Positions 1 to 8,027 of a stretch of DNA of 64,000 nucleotides are shown piece by piece. Under the pieces are notes generated by a model. The model saw nothing but the letters and a program-made list of their open reading frames with translations, was not told where the DNA came from and searched no databases. Every line of letters begins with the position of its first letter. Position 1 is the first letter of the stretch. The stretch lies in the NCBI GenBank assembly GCA_046345315.1, contig JBKDKA010000091.1, positions 1 to 64,000 of the forward strand, in the 5' to 3' direction. A program made the translations under genes and the position numbers. Source of the stretch: F1-80-MAGs062 sp046345315 (GTDB lineage: Bacteria > Planctomycetota > Planctomycetia > Planctomycetales > Planctomycetaceae).

Positions 1-19
1 CTGTCAACGATCCATTGAT

Positions 20-80
20 GTGTGCAACTGGCTATGCCAGTGTTTTTGTACCCACAGCACTGGCATAGCCAGTGGCACAC
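20..80. repeat. Long perfect-stem palindrome upstream of DUF1501 gene
   Basis: The arms ACTGGCTATGCCAGTG (27-42) and its exact complement (58-73) enclose a 15-base loop. A second outer stem, GTGTGC (20-25) with GCACAC (75-80), extends it. It lies about 40 bases before the first gene. It may be a terminator for whatever lies to the left or a dispersed palindrome; no second copy was noticed in the window. Confidence 0.8.
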
Positions 81-119
81 AAGAACCACTTTTCGGTTTC
101 CGTCAATTGATGACTGACA

Positions 120-1568
120 ATGCACCATGTTCCTCGCTGCGATTTCGATGCCCTGATAAATATTAACGAGGCATTTGACGTGACTGATCAGACTCCAGCA
201 CATTCAGTTCAGCATCAGTCAGCGGGTATTCGAGAATTCTTCGGCCCCGAGCCTGCACCAGCCGTTCAGATCGGCCGTCGCCGATGGATGCTGCAGACCG
301 GGCTCACGGGAATCGCCGGAGCCTGGCTGCCTTCCGTTCTTCGTTCTCGCAGCGCCGCAGCCTCCAGCGGAAGTGCCTCGGCTGTTCGCAGCGTAATCCA
401 GATCTGGTTATCCGGTGGCCCAAGTCAGATTGATATGTGGGACATGAAGCCGGAAATGTCCTCCGAGATTCGAGGACCATTCCGACCGATTTCAACGTCG
501 GTTCCCGGGATTCAGATCTGTGAGCATATGCCGCTTCAGGCAAAGATGATGGAAGACTTCGCCATCATCCGCTCCATGGATGCCACATCGAGCAACCACA
601 CGCCGATTACGTTTCAGGCCGGAAACCCGAAGGCTCAGCGGACCGAGATCGGACGACAGGGCGGCGGTTATCCGTCGATGGGCTCGGTTGCAGCCCGATT
701 TCGAGGCCCCAATCAGCCGGGGATGCCGCCTTATGTTGCGCTCGCCAACAGTCTTGTCGCAGACATTTACGGTGCCGGTGATCTCGGTCAGCAGTACGAA
801 CCACTTGACGGGATGAATGTCAACGGGCGATTCTCACTGCCAGCCGGCGTGGCTGTGCCTCGCCTGCAGGATCGAGACCTGCTCCGACAGCAGCTCGATC
901 TGTTTCGCAGCCGAACGGAATCTTCTGCCGGATATCAGCAGCAGGATCGGTACACACAGGAAGCTTTCCAGCTGGTTCTCGGTGGAGCTGCTCAGAAGGC
1001 ATTCGATCTGAGTCAGGAATCGGACACGACCCGCGATCGTTATGGTCGAGATTCGCTGGGAGAAAAGACGCTCCTTGCACGACGTCTCGTGGAATCTGGT
1101 GTGACCTGGGTCACACTCAGCGATGCCTGGGGACACTGGGATCATCATGGTGACGAAGTCCAGTGGGGCGGCATTCTGAAGGGGCTGACTCCGATGTTGC
1201 CGGTTCTCGACCGCGGCGTGACGGCACTCATCAGTGACCTGAAAGAACGCGGACTTCTGGAATCGACTCTCGTCATCATCGTCGGTGAATTCGGACGAAG
1301 TCCGATCATGACCAAAACCGCCGGGCGAGATCACTGGCCGGCCGTTATGTCACTGCTTGTCGCCGGTGGAGGCGTTCAGGGCGGCCGCGTTATTGGAGCT
1401 ACCGATCGTCGAGGCGGCGCAATTCAGGAACGTCCGCTGGGTCCGGCCGACCTCGCAGCGACGGCACTCCATCATCTCGGAATCGATCCTCGCGGCCACT
1501 GGATCAACCCATCCGGCCGCCCCACACCGCTCGTCGAATCCGGTCAGGTCATCTCAGACCTGTTCTGA
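120..1568 (+). CDS. DUF1501 family exported protein
   Basis: DUF1501 proteins are alkaline-phosphatase-superfamily-like exported proteins abundant in planctomycetes; their biochemical role is not established. A twin-arginine-like leader follows a cytoplasmic N-terminal stretch of about 55 residues: GRRRWMLQTGLTGIAGAW, then a small-residue region near residue 80. Family motifs seen are IWLSGGPSQIDMWDMKPE, VGEFGRSP, GRDHWP and a C-terminal LGIDP segment. Length (482 aa) suits the family. The start is uncertain: ATG 120 has no clear Shine-Dalgarno, and GTG 180 in the same frame is possible. A second, divergent DUF1501 gene lies at 60317-61762. It is probably monocistronic, because the next 400 bases hold no same-strand gene with a good start. 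Confidence 0.93.
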   Translation: MHHVPRCDFDALININEAFDVTDQTPAHSVQHQSAGIREFFGPEPAPAVQIGRRRWMLQTGLTGIAGAWLPSVLRSRSAAASSGSASAVRSVIQIWLSGGPSQIDMWDMKPEMSSEIRGPFRPISTSVPGIQICEHMPLQAKMMEDFAIIRSMDATSSNHTPITFQAGNPKAQRTEIGRQGGGYPSMGSVAARFRGPNQPGMPPYVALANSLVADIYGAGDLGQQYEPLDGMNVNGRFSLPAGVAVPRLQDRDLLRQQLDLFRSRTESSAGYQQQDRYTQEAFQLVLGGAAQKAFDLSQESDTTRDRYGRDSLGEKTLLARRLVESGVTWVTLSDAWGHWDHHGDEVQWGGILKGLTPMLPVLDRGVTALISDLKERGLLESTLVIIVGEFGRSPIMTKTAGRDHWPAVMSLLVAGGGVQGGRVIGATDRRGGAIQERPLGPADLAATALHHLGIDPRGHWINPSGRPTPLVESGQVISDLF

Positions 1569-1578
1569 GCTGCGCTTT

Positions 1579-1660
1579 GGCAATCCAACTGTTTTCCGAT
1601 TCGTGTAATACTTGCTATTCGTGATTGAATAGACAACCACGAATCAACTGGAAGGCAAAT
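1579..1660. repeat. 81-bp direct repeat, copy 1, with internal hairpin
   Basis: This segment starts GGCAATCC and ends ACTGGAAGGC. It matches 2895-2976 over its full length with scattered differences. It contains an imperfect palindrome, ATTCGTGATTG / CAACCACGAAT, at 1617-1644. The two copies bracket the orphan gene at 1989-2726. Confidence 0.85.
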
Positions 1661-1988
1661 GCCGGGTTGCGTTGCTAACGGAGCAGCGCAAAGAGTGGAC
1701 TCCCGTTTGTGAACGCTCAATCGATCGAGAGCAGCATGGCGAGTCCCGGGCTTGAATCCACAAGCCGACCAATGGGACGACCAAAGGAAGAGACCTGACC
1801 GCTTCTGTAATGCTTTTTCAAATTCCTTTCAATTCAGGATTTGAGTCGAGAGTGTTATTGTTCCCAGTCCATGTCGCGATGCAAACTGTGTTTGTTGCAG
1901 GTGAGGAGCGGGGGCACTCTCAGTTATCCGATAAGTCCAATGTCTCCGTTCTGCGATCCGTGTTTGACAAAGAATCCCGGAGTAAGTC
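1661..1988. other. Leader of the orphan gene; no confident CDS
   Basis: About 330 bases with no convincing gene. Bases 1841-1965 align, with gaps, to 3000-3118 beyond the second repeat (for example CCGATAAGTCCAATGTCTCC against CTGATAAGTGAATGTCACC). A short frame from 1878 encodes a peptide with two CxxC pairs (CKLC, CDPC), but it runs out of frame into the next ORF. It could be a frameshifted N-terminus or untranslated leader. Confidence 0.5.
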
Positions 1989-2726
1989 ATGTCCAGAATC
2001 ATCTGGGTATTACAATGCAGACAAACCTGTTCCTCAATCGAAGAGAAACGCACGACACGTTACCATAAAGCTGTGTTTCATGGCTCGTGTAACTATGAAG
2101 AGTATTATAAGGAAACTCCGCACGCGACACTTACAAAACGTGATGGGCCCATTCGAATCTCTCGGAGCGGAAGATTCGTGCCAAAGGTCTTTTGCCCATG
2201 GAAGACGGCTCTTGTTGTCTCTGATGACGTGAAGACTCGTCTTGAGCATTTGCCAGGGGTTACATTCGAGAAGGTGGTGTTTTGCCGTCTTGTTGATCTG
2301 GCATTACCGATCGTCGGTGATTTAGCGATACCGACGCCCCTGGATTTGAATGTTTCACGAAGTCAGTTTTTGAATGAGTTTCCGGATGTGGGCGACTTTC
2401 ATCTTACGATCGGTCCGTATTGGTTGCTGGTATGTCCAACAATGCGAGAATTGCTGAAAAGCTCTTCTGAGGTAGTTACATATCGGCAAACGTTTAGTCG
2501 ATACCAGTCTTCAACGTCGTCTATAGACAGAATCAATATATGTGAGGCGCTTTTGGATGATTTTGCAGTCATTGGCTCGTACGGCCTGCAAATGTCTGAC
2601 GACGCGTTCTCGATACTCGCTCCTTATCTTGATCCGGACTACTTCTCATTTGACTACATCTCGACGCACCCAAGGATTGACCCATTCACTGGTAAGGTGA
2701 AAGGGCTCGGCGACTTTTTTGAGTGA
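1989..2726 (+). CDS. Hypothetical protein (orphan, repeat-flanked)
   Basis: I do not recognise this 245-aa protein. It has no signal peptide or membrane segment. The N-terminal 60 residues are Cys/Arg/Tyr-rich and may not be translated, since the start has no Shine-Dalgarno. The remainder looks like a soluble alpha/beta protein (LALPIVGDLAIPTPLDLNV, then an acidic, aromatic C-terminus). The general look (YWLLVCP, DFAVIGSYGLQMSDDAF) recalls immunity proteins of polymorphic toxin systems, but no toxin is nearby and that is only an impression. Base use is AT-richer than its neighbours. The flanking direct repeats and the degraded leader copy downstream suggest a duplicated or mobile cassette. 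Confidence 0.55.
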   Translation: MSRIIWVLQCRQTCSSIEEKRTTRYHKAVFHGSCNYEEYYKETPHATLTKRDGPIRISRSGRFVPKVFCPWKTALVVSDDVKTRLEHLPGVTFEKVVFCRLVDLALPIVGDLAIPTPLDLNVSRSQFLNEFPDVGDFHLTIGPYWLLVCPTMRELLKSSSEVVTYRQTFSRYQSSTSSIDRINICEALLDDFAVIGSYGLQMSDDAFSILAPYLDPDYFSFDYISTHPRIDPFTGKVKGLGDFFE

Positions 2727-3165
2727 CACAACGGCGAAAAGGGAAAGCAAAAGCCGGCAAATTGTCAGGTCTCAATGATTTGGGTTGAATCCGAAGTCAT
2801 TGCCGAGATGGATGATCCGCTTGCCGGGAGAGACGACACAACCGACGAACCGGAATAACGGGGCCACCCAAACGGCGCGCCAGATCAGTGCCCCGGCAAT
2901 CCGCCCCTTTTCCGATTCGTTTGATTCGTTCTATTCGTGGTTGAATAGACAACCACGAATCTACTGGAAGGCGAAAGAAAACGGCCCTCATTGAATTGAT
3001 TTGAGAGTGTTGATGCTCCGAGTCAATACCATGTACCAAACGATTCAGTCCTGCGGGGCACGAGCTGAGACATTCCCAGATTTCTGATAAGTGAATGTCA
3101 CCGTTCTGCGCTTATACAGCGTTGACGACAGTCAGACGATACAGACATCGCGCTGTCCCTGTGTA
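2727..3165. other. Intergenic region with decayed duplicate of orphan-gene leader
   Basis: This holds the second 81-bp repeat (2895-2976) and then, at about 2995-3118, a degenerate copy of the sequence preceding the 1989 gene. It contains in-frame stops and no matching gene body. No intact gene was seen. Confidence 0.6.
2895..2976. repeat. 81-bp direct repeat, copy 2, with internal hairpin
   Basis: This matches 1579-1660. Its palindrome ATTCGTGGTTG / CAACCACGAAT (2933-2960, 6-base loop) is perfect here, whereas copy 1 has one mismatch. Confidence 0.85.
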
Positions 3166-4269
3166 TCACTCTGGGTTGCGCAACGTGACTCGAGCCAGAT
3201 ACACGTCCGACTTGCCGGGTTTGTCAAAGTAGGCCGTCATTCCTTCGTGGCACGAATAATAGCTGACTGCAATTTCATCGTCGTTGACGGCGACGATTCC
3301 CGGATAGGAGCAGTCGCCGCGCGTTTCGAATGTTGCGATCTCCGTGAATCCTTCTGATTGATCGAACTCCCAGAGTCGGCACGTTTCGGTTGCTCCATTC
3401 GCCAGCTTCACCATGTCCCGGCCCGCCAGGTAGATCTTTCCGCGATGCAGGAGTGTCGCGGGAGCGTGAAAGTGAAGCTTTTCGTTTACTGTTTCCCATG
3501 TCGACATCAAAGGTGTCGATGACCGGCCGACGTACCCATGCCTGAATCCGCCCAGGTCGGCGAATTCAGGATTCGGCTGCCCATGTCCCTGATTTCTGCG
3601 AGCGAAGAGAAGGGACTTTCCATCTGGAAGGAACAGCAGGTCACACTCGTTGGCCCAGAGTGTTTCGTTCTGGTGTTCCATGGGAGGAATTGGTGTCGAG
3701 TGGACTCGCCAGTCTTCGCCGTTTTCAGACACCAGCAGATCCACGCAGCAGTAATCGGGCCGGCGCAGATAAGCGGGAACGTAGAACCTGCCCGACAGCC
3801 ATTTCGGACGCCAGAAGATATAGCCAGGGCAGATTGATTTCGGTTCCGACCATGTTGTTCCGTCTGTGCTTTGCCAGGTGGTCGCATGGTATTGCAGAAT
3901 TCCAGCTTCGCTTTTGGCGCCTGCAACCGCATATACGCGAATCTCGTCCGGGGAAACGCACAGCTTCGGATCACGTAAATCGACGCCCACGACTTCGAAG
4001 CGACCGACTTCCTCCCATTCGGTCAGGTCCTTCGACCGGATGACCACGATTTTGCCAGTCACCCCGGAATCCGGGTCTCCGTGAGAGATTGCACTTCGAA
4101 ACGTGCAGTAGTAGACCTTGTGGAACTGGACCAGATCGGTAAAGCAGTTGTAGAGACCGTCATCGAAGATTTTGGTCGTCGTGATCTCGGCCTTCGGGCT
4201 GTTGACCTGCGCCGGACAGAATTCGGTCAGCAACGCGAAACAGGTCAACAGTAACAGCGATACTTTCAT
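3166..4269 (-). CDS. Secreted sialidase-like beta-propeller protein
   Basis: This 367-aa protein has a Sec signal peptide (MKVSLLLLTCFALLTEFCPA) and then repeated short beta motifs typical of five-bladed propellers of the exo-alpha-sialidase / GH43-like group: VYYCTFRSAISH, KIVVIRSKDLTEWEEVG, LRDPKLCVSPD, SVSYYSC-type blades. Secreted members process or bind extracellular glycans. No full catalytic set can be assigned by eye, so enzymatic activity is open. ATG 4269 was chosen because CAGGAG sits 9 bases upstream; the frame extends 26 codons further but would bury the signal peptide. It is a single gene on the reverse strand. Confidence 0.8.
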   Translation of the reverse strand: MKVSLLLLTCFALLTEFCPAQVNSPKAEITTTKIFDDGLYNCFTDLVQFHKVYYCTFRSAISHGDPDSGVTGKIVVIRSKDLTEWEEVGRFEVVGVDLRDPKLCVSPDEIRVYAVAGAKSEAGILQYHATTWQSTDGTTWSEPKSICPGYIFWRPKWLSGRFYVPAYLRRPDYCCVDLLVSENGEDWRVHSTPIPPMEHQNETLWANECDLLFLPDGKSLLFARRNQGHGQPNPEFADLGGFRHGYVGRSSTPLMSTWETVNEKLHFHAPATLLHRGKIYLAGRDMVKLANGATETCRLWEFDQSEGFTEIATFETRGDCSYPGIVAVNDDEIAVSYYSCHEGMTAYFDKPGKSDVYLARVTLRNPE

Positions 4270-4667
4270 CGATCGAAACTCCTGATTCCAGAACAGCAGC
4301 CTGAAAGATTTCAACATGTTGTCGGCAGACGCAGTTCTAAAAAACATTGTCCCGAAGTTGAGGTGTACTGGTATGGCTGAGCGTGCTCAAAATGACACAA
4401 GCAATAAAAGTCGATGAAGCCGTGAATTTCGCTGCGACGCCCTTTGAGAGCACGACCATTCTTGATCGCAACTTATCATACGGAGAGGGATGGCTGCTCT
4501 TGCAGAATTCGTCAAGAATCGTCACGGCTTACGGGGTAGGTATGTCCAGTCTCGAAAACCTCCAGTTCAGAAATCTCATTCGTCAGTAAACCCCGGATTC
4601 TGCCCGAAATCCGCTGATCCCGACGAAGACTCGATTCAGAAACCTGCCGGAAACGCAGAAAGATTAA
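4270..4667. other. Intergenic region between divergent genes; nothing recognised
   Basis: Some 400 bases between the propeller gene and the ArsR promoter. A 68-codon frame (4383-4589, plus strand) exists without a ribosome-binding site or recognisable features. I see nothing else in it. Confidence 0.5.
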
Positions 4668-4695
4668 TTGACATGTAGGAAGATGTCGATATAAT
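4668..4695 (+). promoter_or_regulatory. Sigma-70-type promoter with overlapping ArsR operator candidate
   Basis: TTGACA (4668-4673), a 16-base spacer and TATAAT (4690-4695) form a near-consensus promoter just before arsR. The motif TGTCGATATAA (4684-4694) covers the -10 box and recurs at 5089-5099 before the next gene, suggesting autorepression and operon repression by the ArsR protein. Confidence 0.75.
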
Positions 4696-4712
4696 GAATG
4701 AAGGAGACAGCA

Positions 4713-5033
4713 ATGGCACCGTCGAAACTGAAATTGACAGAACTGGAAGCACTGGGTCAGGCAGCGGAATGTCTGCGGACATTGGCTCATCCGCATCGGC
4801 TGCGGATGGTGCAGATGCTGTTGCAGGGCGATTACACGGTAGGCGAACTCGCTGAAGCGTGTGAGATTCCAAGTCCGATGGCATCGGAACATCTGCGACT
4901 GATGCAGCGATGTGGGTTTCTGTCGAGCGAGAAGGATGGGCGTTCGGTATACTACAAAGTCGTCGAGCCTCATCTGAAGAATATTCTGGGATGTATCGAA
5001 GGCCGGTTCGGAGTCGATTCGATTTCGGTGTGA
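4713..5033 (+). CDS. ArsR-family winged-helix regulator of the sulfur operon
   Basis: A 106-aa ArsR/SmtB-type repressor. The winged helix-turn-helix is clear: RTLAHPHRLRMVQMLLQGDY, YTVGELAEACEIP, SPMASEHLRLMQRCGFL, then the wing DGRSVYYKVVEP. Cysteines lie at residues 20, 50, 67 and 94. C20 and C94 fall in the first and last helices and could form a thiol or persulfide switch, a position different from the dithiol of SqrR/BigR regulators (inference). Start ATG 4713 has AAGGAG at 4701-4706; ATG 4698 lies upstream of that site and is unlikely. It precedes rhodanese and persulfide dioxygenase genes, so sensing of reactive sulfur is the likely role. Confidence 0.9.
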   Translation: MAPSKLKLTELEALGQAAECLRTLAHPHRLRMVQMLLQGDYTVGELAEACEIPSPMASEHLRLMQRCGFLSSEKDGRSVYYKVVEPHLKNILGCIEGRFGVDSISV

Positions 5034-5080
5034 TTGAATCACGGAGATGACGTTGTCTCCGTTTTATTTCGCCAAAAATG

Positions 5081-5102
5081 TCGTAATGTGTCGATATAAC
5101 GA
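5081..5102 (+). promoter_or_regulatory. Second ArsR operator candidate
   Basis: An imperfect dyad, TCGTAAT...ATAACGA, contains the TGTCGATATAA motif (5089-5099) shared with the arsR promoter. It lies 30 bases before the rhodanese gene, consistent with an internal regulated promoter. Confidence 0.6.
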
Positions 5103-5131
5103 TTTAGCGAACAATCAGAAGGAGTGAACAG

Positions 5132-5722
5132 ATGAGTGTAGCCATGATTTCTGCAAAGGAACTGCATGATCGAGTCGCCGCTGGGGAACATGTCGATCTG
5201 ATCGATGTTCGCACACCGGCGGAGTATCGCGAAGTTCACGCGACGATCGCGAAGAATGTGCCGCTGGAGACATTCGATGTCGGGTCCGTCCTGGCCCAGC
5301 ATCCGGGAACGAATTCACTGTACGTGATCTGTCGTTCGGGAAGCCGTGGCAAGCAGGCCTGTGAAAAGCTGCAGGCGGCCGGATGTGCTCACGCGGTCAA
5401 TGTCGAAGGCGGTACGATGGCCTGGGAACAGGCTGGTTTTCCGGTGACGCGCGGGAAGAAGTCCATCTCGCTTGAGCGACAGGTTCGTATCTGTGCGGGC
5501 TTTCTTGCTCTGACTGGTGGGCTGCTTGGAATGTTCATCAATAAATACTTCGCTGGCCTGTCGGCATTCATCGGTGCCGGCCTGATGTTCGCCGGAATCA
5601 CTGACACATGCGGCATGGCGATGATCCTGGCTCGCATGCCGTGGAATCAGGTCAAATCATCACCTGCTGCGATTCCAGCGAAGAACTGTTCGACTCAGCA
5701 AGGACCATCGTGCTGCAGTTGA
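5132..5722 (+). CDS. Membrane rhodanese sulfurtransferase (YgaP-like)
   Basis: A 196-aa protein with a rhodanese domain (residues 5-110) and catalytic Cys67 in the loop CRSGSRG, then two membrane helices of DUF2892 type (about 125-165, SLERQVRICAGFLALTGGLLG). It ends in a Cys-rich tail (CSTQQGPSCCS). The layout is that of E. coli YgaP, an inner-membrane sulfurtransferase that passes sulfane sulfur. The next gene starts 51 bases downstream and encodes a persulfide dioxygenase-rhodanese, so the pair probably relays and oxidises persulfide sulfur. Start ATG 5132 follows AGAAGGAG. The Cys-rich tail is an addition I cannot assign; it may bind sulfur or metal. Confidence 0.92.
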   Translation: MSVAMISAKELHDRVAAGEHVDLIDVRTPAEYREVHATIAKNVPLETFDVGSVLAQHPGTNSLYVICRSGSRGKQACEKLQAAGCAHAVNVEGGTMAWEQAGFPVTRGKKSISLERQVRICAGFLALTGGLLGMFINKYFAGLSAFIGAGLMFAGITDTCGMAMILARMPWNQVKSSPAAIPAKNCSTQQGPSCCS

Positions 5723-5773
5723 GCGTTCCATCTGAAACCTGAGATTTGAAACATTCGGAGACAGGAGATTCCC

Positions 5774-7207
5774 ATGTATCTGAAACAATACTACCTTGGC
5801 TGTCTGGCTCATGCGTCGTACCTGATTGCTGATGAGAAAACAAAGGTCGCGGCCGTTGTCGATCCACAGCGAGACATTGAGCAGTATCTGGCAGATGCAA
5901 AGGCTGGTGGATACACAATCAAGTACGTCTTCCTGACACATTTTCATGCTGACTTTCTTGCCGGTCACATTGAGCTGCGAAATCAGGCCGGTGCCCGCAT
6001 CTGTATGGGCCAGCGAGCCGGGGCGGAGTTCGACCATACGGCACTGAAGGATGGCGACGTGATCGAGTTTGGTGATGTCAGAATCCAGACAATGGAAACT
6101 CCCGGACATACTCCGGAAGGAATCTCGCTGCTGGTCTTTGACAAAGTGAACAGCGACACGTTCCCACATGCTGTTCTCACAGGCGACACCTTGTTCATCG
6201 GCGACGTCGGCCGCCCGGATCTGCTGGCTTCGATTGGTGTAACGGCTGATGAACTGGCCGCAATGCTTTACGACTCGATCGACAAGCTCCGCCGTCTTCC
6301 GGATACGACTCTGGTTTATCCGGCTCACGGAGCTGGTTCCCTCTGCGGCAAATCGCTCAGCAAAGAAACAGTTTCCACGATCGGTGAACAGAAGAAATTC
6401 AACTATGCACTTCAGCCAATGCCGTTCGAACAGTTCAAGGCAATGGTCACCAGCGAACAGCCGGAAGCGCCAGGCTACTTCGTTTACGATGCGATCAAAA
6501 ATCGTCAGGAACGGCCAGACCTGGAGAGTACTCTCAGCAAGTCTTTGAAGGCTCTCAGTCTGAAGGACGTTCTCGCGTTTCAGAAGTCTGGTGCGCAGGT
6601 CGTGGATGTTCGAGAAGCTATCGATTTCGAAGGTGCGTCGCTGAAAGGAGCGATCAACATCGGGCTCAAGGGCAAGTACGCCACATGGGCGGGATCGCTA
6701 CTGAGTCATGATACGCCAATTGTGGTCATTGGAGACCACGATGATGAAGAAGCCGTCATGAGACTGGGACGTATCGGTTTCGACAACGTGGCTGGTTACC
6801 TGAAGGATGGCATGGAAGCTCTGGATGCTCATCCGGAACTCATTCAGACGGTGCCGCGAATCACAGCCGCAGCTCTGGCTGAGCAGACTGAACAGCAGAC
6901 GGGGCCGTTCATTCTGGATGTTCGTTCGGAGAAGGAGCATGGCATCGTCCACATTGAACGGTCACACAACATCCCGCTGACTCATCTGCGTGAGCGTTTG
7001 TCGGAAGTGCCAGCGGACCGTCCTGTCGTTGTTCATTGCGAAGGCGGATATCGCTCGGCGATCGCCTGCAGCATTCTGGCCAATGCAGGGCGAACGAACA
7101 TCTCCGACATGGTCGGCGGCATCAAAGCATGGATCGCGACGAAGCTGCCTACGGTTCCCGAAAACACCATGACCTGCGGCACGAAGATCTGCGATACCGC
7201 GGCGTGA
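5774..7207 (+). CDS. Persulfide dioxygenase-rhodanese fusion (CstB-like)
   Basis: A 477-aa protein. Residues 1-240 form a metallo-beta-lactamase fold with the persulfide-dioxygenase signature THFHADFLAGH (His56, His58, Asp60, His65), GHTPEGIS, TGDTLFIGDVGRPD and YPAHGAGS. Two rhodanese units follow. The first (about 265-350) has no catalytic Cys; the second (about 375-470) has Cys421 in VVHCEGGYRSA. This order, dioxygenase, pseudo-rhodanese, active rhodanese, is that of Staphylococcus CstB, which oxidises thiol persulfides to thiosulfate and sulfite. Sulfite would then be a substrate for the TauE/SafE protein encoded at 8028. A clear GGAG-type site precedes ATG 5774. Confidence 0.93.
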   Translation: MYLKQYYLGCLAHASYLIADEKTKVAAVVDPQRDIEQYLADAKAGGYTIKYVFLTHFHADFLAGHIELRNQAGARICMGQRAGAEFDHTALKDGDVIEFGDVRIQTMETPGHTPEGISLLVFDKVNSDTFPHAVLTGDTLFIGDVGRPDLLASIGVTADELAAMLYDSIDKLRRLPDTTLVYPAHGAGSLCGKSLSKETVSTIGEQKKFNYALQPMPFEQFKAMVTSEQPEAPGYFVYDAIKNRQERPDLESTLSKSLKALSLKDVLAFQKSGAQVVDVREAIDFEGASLKGAINIGLKGKYATWAGSLLSHDTPIVVIGDHDDEEAVMRLGRIGFDNVAGYLKDGMEALDAHPELIQTVPRITAAALAEQTEQQTGPFILDVRSEKEHGIVHIERSHNIPLTHLRERLSEVPADRPVVVHCEGGYRSAIACSILANAGRTNISDMVGGIKAWIATKLPTVPENTMTCGTKICDTAA

Positions 7208-7512
7208 TTCCAGGCGAGCGGCAGGGTGTCAGCCCGCCGAGTAAAACACAGGCTGGGATCAGACAATCGGCGAGTTGCTGCGATGTTTCTAACTGGACAA
7301 CGGCATGTTCTCGGAAACTCAGCGAAGGTGGAAATCAGTCGAGGCTGCCATCCCTGCAAGGTGCTGCCGTCGAATCATCTTGCCTCTTGGGATGTAGTCA
7401 TTTGCTGGTAATGATTTCCTGCGTCTTGTCTACAGAATCTGGCGCTGTCCAGCTAAGAAAGTTACCGGAACTCTCTGACACACGGTCCTGCATGCGAGAA
7501 GGAGAGGCACTC
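7208..7512 (+). other. Intergenic spacer in sulfur operon
   Basis: Some 305 bases. A GC-rich palindrome just after the stop codon (GGCGAGCGGCAGGG... near 7212-7236) could slow or stop transcription. No gene was recognised; the in-frame extension of the next gene into this stretch has no supporting start site. Confidence 0.5.
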
Positions 7513-7686
7513 ATGACATCGAAAACATCCGACTCAGAGCAACTCAATGAGCCTCTGATGAAAACAAGTGATGAATCCTGTCGAACCGGATCGTGTTCAA
7601 CATCGTCCTGTTCGCCCTGCCGAATGATCTGGATCATGACGGCGGTGTACCTTGTTGTTCTTGTGATCATGGAGAACTTCCAATGA
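7513..7686 (+). CDS. Small Cys-rich single-pass membrane protein
   Basis: A 57-aa protein with a soluble N-terminus, a cluster of four Cys (SCRTGSCSTSSCSPC) and one C-terminal membrane helix (IWIMTAVYLVVLVIM). ATG 7513 follows GAAGGAGAGG. Its stop overlaps the start of the next gene in ATGA, implying translational coupling. I do not recognise the family. The position between a persulfide dioxygenase and a sulfite-exporter-like gene, plus the Cys cluster facing one membrane side, suggests handling of sulfur species or metal, but this is inference. Confidence 0.75.
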   Translation: MTSKTSDSEQLNEPLMKTSDESCRTGSCSTSSCSPCRMIWIMTAVYLVVLVIMENFQ

Positions 7687-7913
7687 CTCCTGAAAATGAA
7701 TCCGTCGTTTCAAACCAACAGGCCACGGAAGGCATGAACAATGCGAAGTCAGCACTCGCGATGGGAGCAGGAGTCGGTGCCGTTGGAACAGCCTCCGCGC
7801 TGCTCACGGGATTCATTTGTCCCATCTGTGTGTTGATGGCTCCTGCTCTGATTGGTGTTGGATTGATCAAGGGCTACGCAGCACGGAAAAGTCTCAAGTC
7901 TGGCACCTCGTAG
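7683..7913 (+). CDS. Small two-helix membrane protein with CPIC motif
   Basis: A 76-aa protein with a hydrophilic N-terminus of about 22 residues, then two hydrophobic segments rich in Gly and Ala (LAMGAGVGAVGTASALLTGF and VLMAPALIGVGLIKGY). They are joined through a membrane-embedded CPIC motif. It overlaps the preceding 57-aa gene by four bases (ATGA). It is unrecognised; the redox-type CxxC inside a membrane helix hairpin and the operon context suggest a partner in sulfur transfer or transport. ATG 7734 could be an internal start, but the coupled ATG 7683 is preferred. Confidence 0.75.
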   Translation: MTPENESVVSNQQATEGMNNAKSALAMGAGVGAVGTASALLTGFICPICVLMAPALIGVGLIKGYAARKSLKSGTS

Positions 7914-8027
7914 TTTGGCGAACGGGGGACGCGAATCTCCTGATTGAATTCCAGTGCGTTCATGAGGGAACAGTCGCCCACCGCTCGCCTGAAGACTCAG
8001 ATCTCTCAAACGAAAGGAGTGCAACCT

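Noticed and set aside
1579..2976. Integron-type attC sites around the orphan gene
   Set aside because: The repeats hold a simple palindrome but lack the paired RYYYAAC / GTTRRRY ends expected of attC sites, and no integrase is in the window.
4383..4589. Plus-strand 68-codon frame before the ArsR gene
   Set aside because: It has no ribosome-binding site, hydrophobic pattern or recognisable motif; coding status cannot be supported.
7036..7512. Extension of the 57-aa protein frame back into the persulfide dioxygenase gene
   Set aside because: The upstream part overlaps a conserved rhodanese domain out of frame, and a good Shine-Dalgarno marks ATG 7513.
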